From Nocardia sp. CY41 (GTDB taxonomy: Bacteria > Actinomycetota > Actinomycetes > Mycobacteriales > Mycobacteriaceae): DNA of 64,000 bases. A program made the translations under genes and the position numbers. The notes under the pieces are model-generated. The model was not told where the DNA came from and ran no database searches. It saw only the letters and a list, made by a program, of their open reading frames with translations. Location of the stretch: positions 124,001 through 188,000 of the forward strand of contig NZ_VUOS01000002.1 in assembly GCF_009829325.1 (NCBI RefSeq), given 5' to 3'. Below, piece after piece: positions 37,413-46,754 of this stretch. The stretch's first letter is position 1, and each line of letters starts with the position of its first letter.

Positions 37413-39551
37413 GTGCAGGAACCTGGGCCGAGAACCGGCACGCGGTTCGGGCCGTACGAACTGCGATCGTTGCTGGGCAAGGGTGGAATGGGGGAGGTCT
37501 ACGAGGCTTACGACACGGTCAAGGACCGGGTGGTCGCGGTCAAGCTGCTCTCCGAAGAACTCGCCAAAGACCCGATGTACCAGCTGCGTTTCCGGCGCGA
37601 ATCGCAGGCCGCGGCGCGGCTGGCCGAACCGCACGTCATCCCGATCCACGACTGGGGCGTGATCGACGGGGTGCTGTTCATCGACATGCGACTGGTGCGG
37701 GGCGCCGACCTGCGCACGTTGTTGCGCGGTCAGGGACCGCTGAGTCCCGCCCGCGCCGTCGGCATCATCGAGCAGATCGCCTCGGCGTTGGACGCCGCGC
37801 ACGCGAGCAATCTGGTGCACCGCGACGTGAAGCCGGCGAACATCCTCGTCACCGACGCGGATTTCGCGTATCTCGTCGATTTCGGCATCGCGCACACCGA
37901 GGGCGACAGCGCGGTGACCTTGGTCGGCATGGCCGTCGGTTCCTATATCTACATGGCTCCGGAGCGGTTCGACGTCGGGCCGGTGACCGGCCGTGCCGAT
38001 GTCTATTCGCTGGCCTGCGTGCTGCACGAATGCCTGACCGGAGCCACGCCGTTTCCCTCGGCCAGCATGAACGTGCTGATCAAATCGCACATGTCCGATC
38101 CGCCGCCGCGGCCGAGCACGCAGGCCGCCGGCATCCCGGCCGCGTTGGACGAGGTGGTGAACCGCGGTATGGCCAAGGATCCGGCCGACCGCTTCCCGAC
38201 CGCGACCGCGCTGGCCAGGGCCGCTCGTGCCGCCCTCGCCGCGGCGCCGGCCACCGGGCCGACGCTCGTGGTGCGCGCGCCCGACCGGTCCCCGCGTTCC
38301 GGTGAGCCCGCTGGTGCGGCGGTCGCGCCGGAGTCGACGGGGGAGTTGCCCGCGGTGATCCATCCGAGCGCGCCGACCGTGGTCCGGCCGACGGAGTTCC
38401 AGTTCACGCCGCTCCCGTCGGCGGACGCGGGGCCGCGTGCGCCGCACCCGCCGGAGGTGGAGTTACCTCCGATGCGCCCCTTCCCGGACGCGCACTTGTA
38501 CCCGGAGACCCAGGCGTACCTGGAGACCGCGGGATACTCGCAGGCGCCGGAGTACCCGGCCCCGCCGACGCAGGCGTACGCGCAGGGTTACGCCGCACCC
38601 GACCCCTTCGATTCCGCACAGGGGTACGCGGGACAACCAGCTGCCTTCGGGCAGGCGGATCCCGCTGCCACGCAGAAGTACGCGGAACCCACCCCGGTCC
38701 AGGCGTATTCCGACATGCCGCAGGCTTGGTCGGAAGCGCCGGGCTATGCCGAGCCGCATCCGGGAGTCGAGAACTACACGGAGGTCCCGCACTCTCCGGA
38801 TCGACGGCTATCCGAATCGGTTCCACCGCAAGCCACCTCCGACTACCTTCCCGCGCCGGACTCGGCTCCCACTCAGTTCCTGACGCCGGCCGGACCGGGC
38901 GATCACGCCGCACGCACGGACTATCCGCCGCACGGCGACTACCCCGCGCGCACCGGTCATCCACTGGGCCGCGAGGAGCAGGAGTACGGCTACGACGATT
39001 ACGGCGATTACGACGAGGGCGATTACGACGCGTCGCGTCCGGGTCGCTCGATCGCACTGCCCATCATGGTGGCCGTTTTCGCGATCGTCGCGCTGACCGT
39101 CGGTGGCGCGATCGCGTGGCAATCGTTCGGCTCCGGCGGCGTCGAGACGACATCCTCCTCCGCCGACCACGGCGAGGCGCCCGCCGCGACCGCACGGCCC
39201 AGCAGCCAAGCGCCGAGCCGCACCGCTGCTTCGCCGACCACGTCCACCTCGGCGAAGCAGACTCCCGTCACCTTGCCCCCGGGCGCGAAGCCGTGCGGCC
39301 AAGGCCAGGCCTCCTCCGGGACGTTCACCCAGTCGGCGACCGGCACCGCCGTGACGAGCTGCGCGTTCGCCGAAGAGGTGCGCCAGGCCTATGCCGCACT
39401 CGGTTCGGCGCAGAACGCCACCCGCGACGCACCGCGCACGGTCGTCGCGACGAGTCCGGTCACCGGCCGCAGCTACACCATGAATTGCCGGCCCGACGGG
39501 CCGCTCGTCACCTGCATCGGCGGCGAGAACGCGGTCGTGTACGTCTACTGA
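37413..39551 (+). CDS. Receptor-type Ser/Thr protein kinase (Pkn family) 2
   Basis: 712 aa, GTG after GGAGGGATGACG. Kinase domain ~12-275: GKGGMGEVY, Lys44, HRDVKPAN with Asp138, DFG at 156-158. A very long linker of ~270 residues rich in Pro, Ala, Tyr and Gln repeats (PTQAYAQGYAAP, PVQAYSDMPQAW) with an acidic YGYDDYGDYDEGDYD run before the membrane helix at ~547-570. The external ~140 residues have four Cys (KPCGQG, TSCAF, MNCRP, VTCIG), probably two disulfides, and a Thr/Ser stalk. The external domain is like those of several mycobacterial and nocardial kinases, with ligand unknown. Confidence 0.92.
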   Translation: MQEPGPRTGTRFGPYELRSLLGKGGMGEVYEAYDTVKDRVVAVKLLSEELAKDPMYQLRFRRESQAAARLAEPHVIPIHDWGVIDGVLFIDMRLVRGADLRTLLRGQGPLSPARAVGIIEQIASALDAAHASNLVHRDVKPANILVTDADFAYLVDFGIAHTEGDSAVTLVGMAVGSYIYMAPERFDVGPVTGRADVYSLACVLHECLTGATPFPSASMNVLIKSHMSDPPPRPSTQAAGIPAALDEVVNRGMAKDPADRFPTATALARAARAALAAAPATGPTLVVRAPDRSPRSGEPAGAAVAPESTGELPAVIHPSAPTVVRPTEFQFTPLPSADAGPRAPHPPEVELPPMRPFPDAHLYPETQAYLETAGYSQAPEYPAPPTQAYAQGYAAPDPFDSAQGYAGQPAAFGQADPAATQKYAEPTPVQAYSDMPQAWSEAPGYAEPHPGVENYTEVPHSPDRRLSESVPPQATSDYLPAPDSAPTQFLTPAGPGDHAARTDYPPHGDYPARTGHPLGREEQEYGYDDYGDYDEGDYDASRPGRSIALPIMVAVFAIVALTVGGAIAWQSFGSGGVETTSSSADHGEAPAATARPSSQAPSRTAASPTTSTSAKQTPVTLPPGAKPCGQGQASSGTFTQSATGTAVTSCAFAEEVRQAYAALGSAQNATRDAPRTVVATSPVTGRSYTMNCRPDGPLVTCIGGENAVVYVY

Positions 39552-39588
39552 CGAGTTCGGCGGCGCGGCTTCGTCGCCGGGGCGCCGG

Positions 39589-39987
39589 TCAGGGCACGGC
39601 CGGGCTCCCGCCCGGCGCCACCGGCAAGCCCGCCGCCTTCCACGCCCGGAACCCGCCGACGAGATCGGTCACCCGGCGCAGCCCGAGCCGCAGCCCGTCG
39701 GCGGCCGCGAGACTGGAGGCGTAGCCCTCGTTGCAGACGATCACCACCGGCGTGTCGGGCGTGATGCCCGGCAGCCGGTGTTCGCCGTTCGGATCCAGTC
39801 GCCACTCCAGGACGATCCGTTCGACCACGACCGCACCCGGTATCTCGCCCTCGGCGCTCCGGTTCGCGTGCGGCCGGATGTCCACGATCAGTCCTCCCTC
39901 GGACTGCACCGCGGCCGCCTGTTCCGGCGCCACCCGCTCCAGCTGCGCCCTGGCCTGCGCGACCATGTCCTCGGCGCCTGTACTCAT
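39589..39987 (-). CDS. Rhodanese-like sulfurtransferase domain protein
   Basis: 132 aa. The catalytic Cys is in VIVCNEGYASSLAA, with the preceding VDIRPHANRSAEGEIPGAVVVER block that defines rhodaneses. The ATG overlaps the cysteine dioxygenase stop (ATGA). Together they suggest handling of sulfur from cysteine breakdown, such as sulfite or persulfide. Confidence 0.9.
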   Translation of the reverse strand: MSTGAEDMVAQARAQLERVAPEQAAAVQSEGGLIVDIRPHANRSAEGEIPGAVVVERIVLEWRLDPNGEHRLPGITPDTPVVIVCNEGYASSLAAADGLRLGLRRVTDLVGGFRAWKAAGLPVAPGGSPAVP

Positions 39988-40532
39988 CGTGCACTCACTC
40001 CGCTCGCCGATGTCCCTGCGAAGTCCGCCAGCGTACGGTATTCCCGGACCGGCCGCAGCGGGGGAGAGTAGGCGTGCACGGACGCGGCGGGCCACGGCTT
40101 GTCGTTGCGCAGCTGGTGCGCGCGATCCGGGCCGAATCCGACCGTGTCGCCTGCCCGTCGTTCCGCCTTCCGCACCGTCCCGCCGGGGTGCAGGTATTCC
40201 TCGCTGAGTTCGCCCACGGTCATCGTGAACGCGCCGGACGCGCCGCCGTGGTCGTGCGGTTCGGTGCCCTGCCCCGGCGCCCAGGACAGCAGCCACAGCT
40301 CGACGCCCATGGTCAGAGCCAGGCGCTTCCACCAGCGCTGCTCGGCGTCGAAGCGCACGATGTCCAGCAGCGGCGTCGCCAACTCGGCGGCCACCAGGCT
40401 GGTCAGCCGATGTAGTTGCGAAGCCGACCACAGCGCCCGCTCCGGGTGGATGGCGTCTCGAACCAGCGGCACATCGATGTCGGGATGGATATCGCTCGCG
40501 TGCTTGAAATTCACCGGAAGGGAAGTGGTCAC
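39984..40532 (-). CDS. Cysteine dioxygenase (type I)
   Basis: 182 aa from a GTG six bases after AGGAG. Iron ligands His93, His95 (EPHDHGG) and His139 (DRAHQLRN); the Tyr of the active site is in VHAYSPPL. The residue that forms the Cys-Tyr crosslink in animals is Gly here, as in most bacterial enzymes. Oxidises cysteine to cysteine sulfinate. Coupled to the rhodanese; the P450 gene lies 134 bp upstream on the same strand. Confidence 0.92.
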   Translation of the reverse strand: MTTSLPVNFKHASDIHPDIDVPLVRDAIHPERALWSASQLHRLTSLVAAELATPLLDIVRFDAEQRWWKRLALTMGVELWLLSWAPGQGTEPHDHGGASGAFTMTVGELSEEYLHPGGTVRKAERRAGDTVGFGPDRAHQLRNDKPWPAASVHAYSPPLRPVREYRTLADFAGTSASGVSAR

Positions 40533-40666
40533 CTGTGCTCCTGACGGTCGGTCGGATGAGCGCTCGCGGCTGCGCCGCGTGGATCCTCCTCCATCGGAAG
40601 CCGATTGCCACTGATCCCGATCAGCGCGAACAAAATTCGATCGTTCGCCGTCCAGGCGGACTCGCC

Positions 40667-41938
40667 TCACCCGAACGCGGGCAACGGTGGCGTCTCCGGG
40701 AAGACGACGGGCAACGACACCAGGGCGCGGTGGAACGGACCCGGTCGCCACATCAGCTCTTCCACCGGAACCGCGAGCTGTATCTCGGGTAGCGCGTCGA
40801 GCAACTGGTCGATGGCGTCCTGCGCGATCAGGTAAGCCATCGATCTGGCGGGGCAGGCGTGCGGTCCGGCTCCCCACGCGAGGTGCGCGCGGTTGTCGGT
40901 GTGCTCGCCGGTGTTGATCGCCGGGTCGTGATTGCACCCGGCCATGCTGATGACGACCGGCTGGTGCGCGGGCAACCACACGTCGTCGATCAGGATGGGT
41001 TGCTTGGGGTAGCTGAAGCAGTAGTTGGCTCCGGGCGGGTCGTCGAACAGCACCTCGTCGAGCGCGTCGCGGGTGGACAGGCTGCCGCCGAAGATCCCGC
41101 CCGCGTACCGGCGGTCGGTGAGCATCAAGCGCAAGGTGTTGGCGATCAGGTTCTGCTGTGGTTCGATTCCCGCCCCGTACAGGGTGACCAGCTGGTGGAT
41201 CATCTCTTGGTCGTCGAGGGCGGCGGGGTGCCGCAGCAGTCGCGACGTGATGTCGTCACCCGGATTCCGTCGCTTCCGCTGCACCAGGTCGAACAACGCG
41301 TCGGCGAGCATCGCGTTGCCCTTGTCGGCGTTGACGCCCTCGAAGATGGCGGCCATGCCCATCGCCACCTGCTGCCCGATCTCCGGTGGGCAGCCGAGCA
41401 TCTCGTTGAGCACCGCGAACGTGAGCGGGAACGCGTACTGGCTGATCAGATCCGCCGCGCCGTCCTGGCAGAAGGCGTTGATCAGCGGGCCCGCCACCTG
41501 CTCGGTCGTCGTGTGCAACGCGTGCAGGTCGACCTCGCCGATGCTCGCGACGTTCACCTTGCGATAGCGCTCGTGCTCGAAACCGGTGCTGCGCAGGGCG
41601 TTCGGCCGCCACTCCATCATCGGCAGGATCGGGCAGTCGGCGGGGATGCCCTGCTGCCAGGTCCGCGGGTCCGCGGGGAAATGCACGGGGTCGTTGAGGA
41701 TGCGCAAGGCCGCGTAATAGCCGATCACCAAGGTTGCGGGCACATTCGGCGCCAGGTCGACCGGTACGAGCGAACCGTACCGGCGGCGCATCTCCCTGTA
41801 GGCGCGATGCGGGTCGGCGGCGAATTCTTCCGTGTACAACGCCACCCGGGGTCCGTCGGCGTCGAGCGGTGAACCATGGTGGACGGGGCAGCCTTTCGGG
41901 CTGTCAGAAGTGGTTTGTGGGGACTGTGGCGTGGACAA
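40667..41938 (-). CDS. Cytochrome P450 lacking the ExxR motif (CYP157-like)
   Basis: 423 aa. Haem Cys362 in WGAGPHACPARSMAYLIA. Two otherwise near-universal features are changed: the K-helix reads DALDEVLFDDPP where ExxR is expected, and the I-helix reads YGAGIEPQQN without the acid-Thr pair. Loss of ExxR is known for the CYP157 family of actinomycetes, so this is probably a relative, usually encoded in conservon operons, but no conservon genes are adjacent. TTG start with GGAG ~10 bases upstream; uncertain. Redox partners not in the window. Confidence 0.85.
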   Translation of the reverse strand: MSTPQSPQTTSDSPKGCPVHHGSPLDADGPRVALYTEEFAADPHRAYREMRRRYGSLVPVDLAPNVPATLVIGYYAALRILNDPVHFPADPRTWQQGIPADCPILPMMEWRPNALRSTGFEHERYRKVNVASIGEVDLHALHTTTEQVAGPLINAFCQDGAADLISQYAFPLTFAVLNEMLGCPPEIGQQVAMGMAAIFEGVNADKGNAMLADALFDLVQRKRRNPGDDITSRLLRHPAALDDQEMIHQLVTLYGAGIEPQQNLIANTLRLMLTDRRYAGGIFGGSLSTRDALDEVLFDDPPGANYCFSYPKQPILIDDVWLPAHQPVVISMAGCNHDPAINTGEHTDNRAHLAWGAGPHACPARSMAYLIAQDAIDQLLDALPEIQLAVPVEELMWRPGPFHRALVSLPVVFPETPPLPAFG

Positions 41939-42094
41939 AGGGCATGACTCCAGAAGGAAGGCTCTTCGCCGACGCGTGCGGGCAAATGGGTCGGCTACGC
42001 GCCGGTCAGGTGCATGTTTCGCGATGTGCTACGGGATCGTAAGCAGTCGGAACCCGGTGGCGGGTGCGTTTGAGCCGCAGTGGCACAGAGCGAT

Positions 42095-43051
42095 TCACCC
42101 GAGTGCCGCCCCGTACCGTTCGGCCAGCGCGCGCACGCGATCGGCGGGCCAGGGGCAGCGGATATCGCCTCGTGTAGCGGCGAAGAAGAGTTCCAGCTGG
42201 ACGTGCCAGGCGGCCAGCAGCTCCGGCCGTAGCCGAGCCAGTTCCTCCGGCAGGGTCTGGGTGAGTTCCACCCGGACGCCCAGGTCGGGATCTGCTTCGA
42301 AGGTCCAGCGCACGGTGCCCGCGACGGCGCCGTCGTGCCGCCACTCGTACGCCAACGTTCGAGGCGGCTCGACGTCGACGAGCTCACCCGCCTCGACATG
42401 CTGGTTGGTCGACCGGACGGGTGGCCGGGCGCCCACGGACGGAGTCTCGTCCTCGACGAGCGAAGACCACACCGAATCCACCGGCTGCCACACCAGGTCA
42501 CGCGCGAATCGCACCACGTAGCCACCGCCGACCTGCTCGCAATCGCCCGTATCGAGCCCGAACTCCTCGATATAGCGCTCGATATCGGCGAGCCACGTCG
42601 TGTCCGGCTCGGTGTGGCTGTCGCCGAGCAGGTCCGTGAGCGCCGTCAGGCAGCGGTCCCACCCGACCGCCGACCTGGCGGCGCCGAGCCGTCCGAGCGG
42701 ACCGCCGCCGAGGACGTGGGTGAAGACCAACAGCGTCCCCTCCCCGTCGGGCACGAGTTCGAATCGCAGCATGTCCTCGTTCCACCGGAACATGTAGACC
42801 TTGGGCGGGTCGAATTCGAGTACCTCGCCGCGAGAGGTGCTTTCGGTCGTCTCGGGTGCGTCGGCGAAGGTGAAGCGCATCGCCGCGCCGGGCCGCGGTT
42901 CGGTCGTCACCGCGGCCGGGAACCAGGCGGCCATCTCTGCCGGGTCGCTGATCGCGCGCCACACCTTCTCCGGGGGATGCGCCAGCCTGCGTTCGAACCG
43001 CAGGGTTGGGGCGCCGTCGATGGTGCGCAGTTGTGCTCGGGGATCGCTCAT
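42095..43051 (-). CDS. Two-domain AHSA1/SRPBCC protein
   Basis: 318 aa from ATG overlapping the ArsR stop. Two AHSA1-type domains in tandem: the first (~18-150) with RRLAHPPEKVWRAISDPAEMAAWFP and DPPKVYMFRW, the second (~175-315) with VRFARDLVWQPVDSVWSSLVED and PPRTLAYEWRH. Coupled to an ArsR regulator, the usual context for AHSA1 proteins, whose role is mostly unknown (a hydrophobic ligand-binding cavity). Confidence 0.87.
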   Translation of the reverse strand: MSDPRAQLRTIDGAPTLRFERRLAHPPEKVWRAISDPAEMAAWFPAAVTTEPRPGAAMRFTFADAPETTESTSRGEVLEFDPPKVYMFRWNEDMLRFELVPDGEGTLLVFTHVLGGGPLGRLGAARSAVGWDRCLTALTDLLGDSHTEPDTTWLADIERYIEEFGLDTGDCEQVGGGYVVRFARDLVWQPVDSVWSSLVEDETPSVGARPPVRSTNQHVEAGELVDVEPPRTLAYEWRHDGAVAGTVRWTFEADPDLGVRVELTQTLPEELARLRPELLAAWHVQLELFFAATRGDIRCPWPADRVRALAERYGAALG

Positions 43052-43371
43052 GATTGTCCTTTCTCGTCGGGCATGGCGTCGAGATGACGTTCCAGGGCGT
43101 CGAGGCTCGTGTCCCACATCCGCCGATACGGCGCGAGCCAGGCCTCGATCTCGGCCAGGGGTTCCGGTCGCAACCGGTACCAGCGCCGCTGCGCGTCGTG
43201 GCGCACGTCGACCAGACCCGCGCCGCGCAGGACTTTCAGGTGCTTGGACACCGTCGGCTGGGCCAACCGCAGCTGCGTGACCAGGTCGCCGACCAGCCGC
43301 TCCCGCTCGCGCAGCAGGTCCAGGATCTCCCGGCGGCGTGGCTCGGCCAGCGCCTCGAACGTAGATGCCAT
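43048..43371 (-). CDS. ArsR-family transcriptional regulator
   Basis: 107 aa from the ATG at 43371. Winged helix with FEALAEPRRREILDLLRERERLVGDLV and LAQPTVSKHLKVLRGAGLVDVR. No cysteine pair of metal sensors is present, so it belongs to the non-metal class paired with AHSA1 proteins. TATATT six bases before the start (43378-43383) suggests a leaderless mRNA; CATATCGGCAATATAG around it is an imperfect inverted repeat and could be its own operator. Confidence 0.9.
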   Translation of the reverse strand: MASTFEALAEPRRREILDLLRERERLVGDLVTQLRLAQPTVSKHLKVLRGAGLVDVRHDAQRRWYRLRPEPLAEIEAWLAPYRRMWDTSLDALERHLDAMPDEKGQS

Positions 43372-43865
43372 ATCGGCAATATAGCTCACATGGAATATAA
43401 AGGCACCCAGGGCCACGATCGCAGTGCCGGCTCCACGGTGCGGCGCAGGTGCGACGGTTTAGCCCCCGCGGTCGCCTGAACCGCGATCCCGTCTGGCGCC
43501 GGGCGTCTCCGTCCTCCGGTCGAAGCGACTTAGGGCGTGCGTCCCGAATGCTCGCGGTCGAAGCGGAGGGGAAGCGCCGTGAAGTCCGCCAGACGTGTGC
43601 ACCGGCGGCCGGACCGTGGCGGCGGGCTGCGGAGAACCCAACCAGTCCTGCGGTGATACTTCAATGCTATTGAGCGCTACCGATGTCCGGCGCGCTGTCC
43701 GGCACGGGCTGTGGCGGTCAGGTGTTTTCGGTGAACTGGGGCGTAATCGAAACATCTAGTACGTTCTCCGGGATAACGAGAAGCAGTTCTCGGGTGAGGC
43801 CGGCCACCAGCGCCGGTTCCGATCCCGGCCGCTCGGCGACATCGGGCGGGTAGGTGGAGGTGTCC
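43372..43865. other. Intergenic region between ArsR and lipoprotein genes
   Basis: 494 bp without a credible gene. It holds the ArsR promoter at its left end. The right third (from ~43690) is AT-richer and probably carries the promoter of the lipoprotein gene; no clear hexamer pair, repeat or hairpin was found. Confidence 0.4.
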
Positions 43866-44834
43866 ATGCTTGTTGACCGCGCCGTCGTCACTTGGCGGGG
43901 AGACAAGAGTCAGCCGACCCGAGGCCGCGCCCCAGTCGCCGCGGCGGGCGGTCGGCGATTCCGCAGAATTCGAAACGTCCTCGGCTGTGCGGCGCTCGCC
44001 GTATCGCTGGTGGCCGGGTGCGCGACCGACCGCAGCGAGGACTCGGCATCGAGCGAACCGAGCATCACCGAGGCCGCGGCGCGCACCGACCAGAAGGGCC
44101 TGTCCCTCATCGTGCCGGGCACCTTGGCCGCGAGCTACGCCGAGCTCGCAGCGGGCGTGCGGGGCAAGCTCGGCATGGCCATCATGCCGATCGGCGGCGA
44201 GCAGGCGATCACCTTCGGTGAATGGACCAGCGGTCCGGCCTGGTCGACGATGAAGGTGCCGCTCACGATCGCCGCGCTGCGGCGCAGTCCGAGCAGCTCG
44301 AGTTACGCCGCGTCGGCGGCGATCACCCAGTCCGACAACGCCGCCGCCGACGTGCTCTGGCAGTCGCTGGGCACGCCGCAGGAGGCAGCGCAGGCCGTCC
44401 AGGCGGTCCTGCGCGAAGGCGGGGACACCAGGACCGTCGTGCCCGCCACGCGTACCCGTTCCGAGCACTCGGCCTTCGGGCAGGCGGAGTGGTCGCTGGC
44501 CGATCAGGTGCGGTTCGCCTCGCGGTTGCCCTGCCTGCCGCAGACCGATCGCGTGACCTCGTTGATGGAACAGGTCATCGCCAGCCAGCGCTGGGGTCTC
44601 GGCGAGTTCGGCGGCGCCGAATTCAAGGGCGGCTGGGGCCCCGACGTCTCGGGCAACTACCTGGTGCGGCAGTTCGGGGTCATCAACGTCCCCTCGGGAC
44701 AGATCGCGATCGCGATCGCCGTGCAGCCGGAGTCGGGATCGTTCAGCGACGGCATGGGTGTCCTGGACAAACTCGCCACGGTCGTCTCCCAGCATCTCGA
44801 CGAACTGTCCGGGGGACGCTGCCCGGCCGCATGA
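43866..44834 (+). CDS. Lipoprotein with class A beta-lactamase/penicillin-recognition fold, paralogue 2
   Basis: 322 aa from the ATG five bases after GGAGG; a GTG at 43854 is in frame. Lipobox LVAGC. Same motifs as the 28472 protein: S-x-x-K in [12 protein letters not shown] in [15 protein letters not shown] in FKGGWG, and shared FASRLPCLP and RQFG segments. Two Cys (RLPCLP and GGRCPAA) are common to both paralogues. This copy sits alone before pfkA. Function: cell-wall serine hydrolase or beta-lactamase-like; not provable here. Confidence 0.8.
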   Translation: MLVDRAVVTWRGDKSQPTRGRAPVAAAGGRRFRRIRNVLGCAALAVSLVAGCATDRSEDSASSEPSITEAAARTDQKGLSLIVPGTLAASYAELAAGVRGKLGMAIMPIGGEQAITFGEWTSGPAWSTMKVPLTIAALRRSPSSSSYAASAAITQSDNAAADVLWQSLGTPQEAAQAVQAVLREGGDTRTVVPATRTRSEHSAFGQAEWSLADQVRFASRLPCLPQTDRVTSLMEQVIASQRWGLGEFGGAEFKGGWGPDVSGNYLVRQFGVINVPSGQIAIAIAVQPESGSFSDGMGVLDKLATVVSQHLDELSGGRCPAA

Positions 44835-44916
44835 GGTCATTTGTCCAGGTGGGTGTTACACGCCGTTCACGGGGGCGGGGCTGCCGAGATCGGACATGAA
44901 GGGCAAGATAGCGGCC

Positions 44917-45951
44917 ATGCGCATCGGAGTTCTGACCGGAGGCGGAGACTGCCCAGGACTGAACGCGGTCATCCGCGCCGTCGTTCGCACCGCGAACGGC
45001 CGTTACGGAGACGCGATCGTCGGCTTCGAGGACGGCTGGCGCGGCCTATTGGAGGACCGGAAGATCCAGATCCGCAACGACGACCGCACCGACCGCATCC
45101 TCACCAAGGGCGGCACCATCCTCGGTACCGCCCGTACCAACCCGGACGTGCTGCGCGCAGGCCTGGGCCGGATCAAGCAGACCCTGGACGACAACGGCAT
45201 CGAAGCGCTGATCCCGATCGGCGGCGAGGGCACCCTCACCGCCGCGAGCTGGCTGTCCGACGAGGGCGTGCCGGTGGTCGGCGTCCCGAAGACCATCGAC
45301 AACGACATCGATTGCACCGACGTCACTTTCGGCCACGACACGGCGCTGAGCATCGCCACCGAGGCGATCGACCGGCTGCACACCACCGCCGAGTCGCACC
45401 AGCGCGTCATGCTCATCGAGGTGATGGGCCGCCACGCGGGCTGGATCGCGATCAGCGCCGGCATGGCGGCGGGCGCGCACCTGACCCTGGTGCCGGAGGT
45501 CCCGTTCGAGGTGGACGAGGTGTGCGCCATGATCAAGCGGCGCTTCCAGCGCGGTGACAAGCACTTCATCTGCGTCGTCGCCGAGGGCTCGCACCCGGCG
45601 CCGGACTCCGGGTTCACCTTGCGCGAAGGCGGTATCGACGAGTTCGGCCACGAGCGGTTCACCGGCGTCGCGCAGCAGCTCGGCGTGGAGATCGAGCGGC
45701 GCATCGGCAAGGAGGTCCGCACCACGGTGCTCGGCCACGTGCAGCGCGGCGGTAGCCCCACCCCCTACGACCGGGTGCTGGCCACTCGCTTCGGCCTGCA
45801 CGCCGCCGAGGCGGTGCACGCGGGGAAGTTCGGCCAGATGGTCGCCCTGCACGGCACATCCATCGACCTGGTTCCGCTGTCGGAGGCCACCAAACAGCTC
45901 AAGCGTGTGCCGACGGAGCGCTACCGCGAGGCGGAGGCCTTCTTCGGGTGA
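44917..45951 (+). CDS. pfkA: 6-phosphofructokinase
   Basis: 344 aa. First committed step of glycolysis. Starts [20 protein letters not shown], as in M. tuberculosis PfkA; the frame is open upstream and another ATG at 44896 is possible. Substrate motifs PKTIDNDID (catalytic Asp) and MGRHAGW. The nucleotide site reads IGGEGT, the actinobacterial long-clade form, so ATP versus pyrophosphate use is not obvious, though mycobacterial relatives use ATP. A 59-codon ORF overlaps its stop. Confidence 0.95.
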   Translation: MRIGVLTGGGDCPGLNAVIRAVVRTANGRYGDAIVGFEDGWRGLLEDRKIQIRNDDRTDRILTKGGTILGTARTNPDVLRAGLGRIKQTLDDNGIEALIPIGGEGTLTAASWLSDEGVPVVGVPKTIDNDIDCTDVTFGHDTALSIATEAIDRLHTTAESHQRVMLIEVMGRHAGWIAISAGMAAGAHLTLVPEVPFEVDEVCAMIKRRFQRGDKHFICVVAEGSHPAPDSGFTLREGGIDEFGHERFTGVAQQLGVEIERRIGKEVRTTVLGHVQRGGSPTPYDRVLATRFGLHAAEAVHAGKFGQMVALHGTSIDLVPLSEATKQLKRVPTERYREAEAFFG

Positions 45952-46127
45952 GTTCGGTGCCGGAGCGCCCGAATCGGGACGAGCGCGACGCATCGGATGC
46001 CTTCATGGCGTCGTGGTCGAGACCGTCAGCCGTCACCGGCGAGGGTCGGCCGGTGGCCGGACCGCGCTCGTTGTCGGCGGAGCCGCCGATGAGGACTGCC
46101 GAGCTGAAGCGACGGCTCGCTCGCTGA
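45948..46127 (+). CDS. Possible 59-aa ORF coupled to pfkA
   Basis: GTG overlaps the pfkA stop (GTGA) and the frame runs 59 codons ([19 protein letters not shown], ending AELKRRLAR). Charged and Pro-rich, no motif. The overlap is the only argument; nothing else is seen in the 323-bp gap 45952-46274. Confidence 0.25.
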   Translation: MSSVPERPNRDERDASDAFMASWSRPSAVTGEGRPVAGPRSLSAEPPMRTAELKRRLAR

Positions 46128-46274
46128 GCAGGTATCGGCACCGCCGCCGAGGAACGCGCACAGGTCGACGCGCTTTTCGGCGCAGACCGGATCGATGACA
46201 CGTGAACGGAGGCGCACCGGCGACCGAAACCGCTTCGGTTCGTCCGTATCGGCGCGGCGGCTACCCTGGCCGGT

Positions 46275-46718
46275 ATGGCCGAGATCCACGTGAACGATCT
46301 GCCGAAAGCCACCGTCGATGTATTGCACCGGCGGGCGCGCGCGGCGGGGCTGCCGTTGCCGGACTACATCGGGCGTGAGCTGATCGCGCTGGCGCGGCGG
46401 CGTACACCGGACGACACGGTCGTCGAATTCCTGGAATCCGAAGGACGCGACCTGGCACCGGATATCGATGACGACGCCGTGGCGCTCGTGCAGAGCTACG
46501 GCCTGCCCATCGATGCGCTCGGCGTCCTCGGCCGCCGCGCTCGTTCCGCGGGGCTTCCGCTGGGGCAGTATGTGCGTCGCGAGCTGAACCGAACCGCTCG
46601 GCAGACCACCGTCGAAGACGCCCTGCTGGAGTTCCGAGAGGTGCGGGAACAGAATCCCGGCCTGCAACTCGACATGGCGGAAATCGCCGCTGCGGTGCGG
46701 TACGCGCGCGGCGAATAG
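46275..46718 (+). CDS. Double ribbon-helix-helix (FitA/VapB-type antitoxin-like) protein
   Basis: 147 aa. Two tandem copies of the antitoxin-type RHH: VNDLPKATVDVLHRRARAAG followed by LPLPDYIGREL (residues ~5-40), and LGVLGRRARSAGLPLGQYVRREL (~80-108), each followed by an acidic helix. Normal FitA/VapB antitoxins carry one RHH and are followed by a PIN-domain toxin; none is present here (next is a hydrolase). TACCCT seven bases before the ATG suggests leaderless mRNA. A stand-alone DNA-binding regulator is as likely as an antitoxin. Confidence 0.7.
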   Translation: MAEIHVNDLPKATVDVLHRRARAAGLPLPDYIGRELIALARRRTPDDTVVEFLESEGRDLAPDIDDDAVALVQSYGLPIDALGVLGRRARSAGLPLGQYVRRELNRTARQTTVEDALLEFREVREQNPGLQLDMAEIAAAVRYARGE

Positions 46719-46754
46719 CGGGGGCCGGTGCGCGTGGTCGGTACTGTGAGTCGC

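Noticed and set aside
40667..43371. Conservon (roadblock, DUF742, GTPase) around the P450
   Set aside because: Neighbours are cysteine dioxygenase, rhodanese, AHSA1 and ArsR; no such domains seen.
45952..46754. PIN-domain toxin gene for the RHH protein
   Set aside because: None found on either side; pfkA and a hydrolase are the neighbours.
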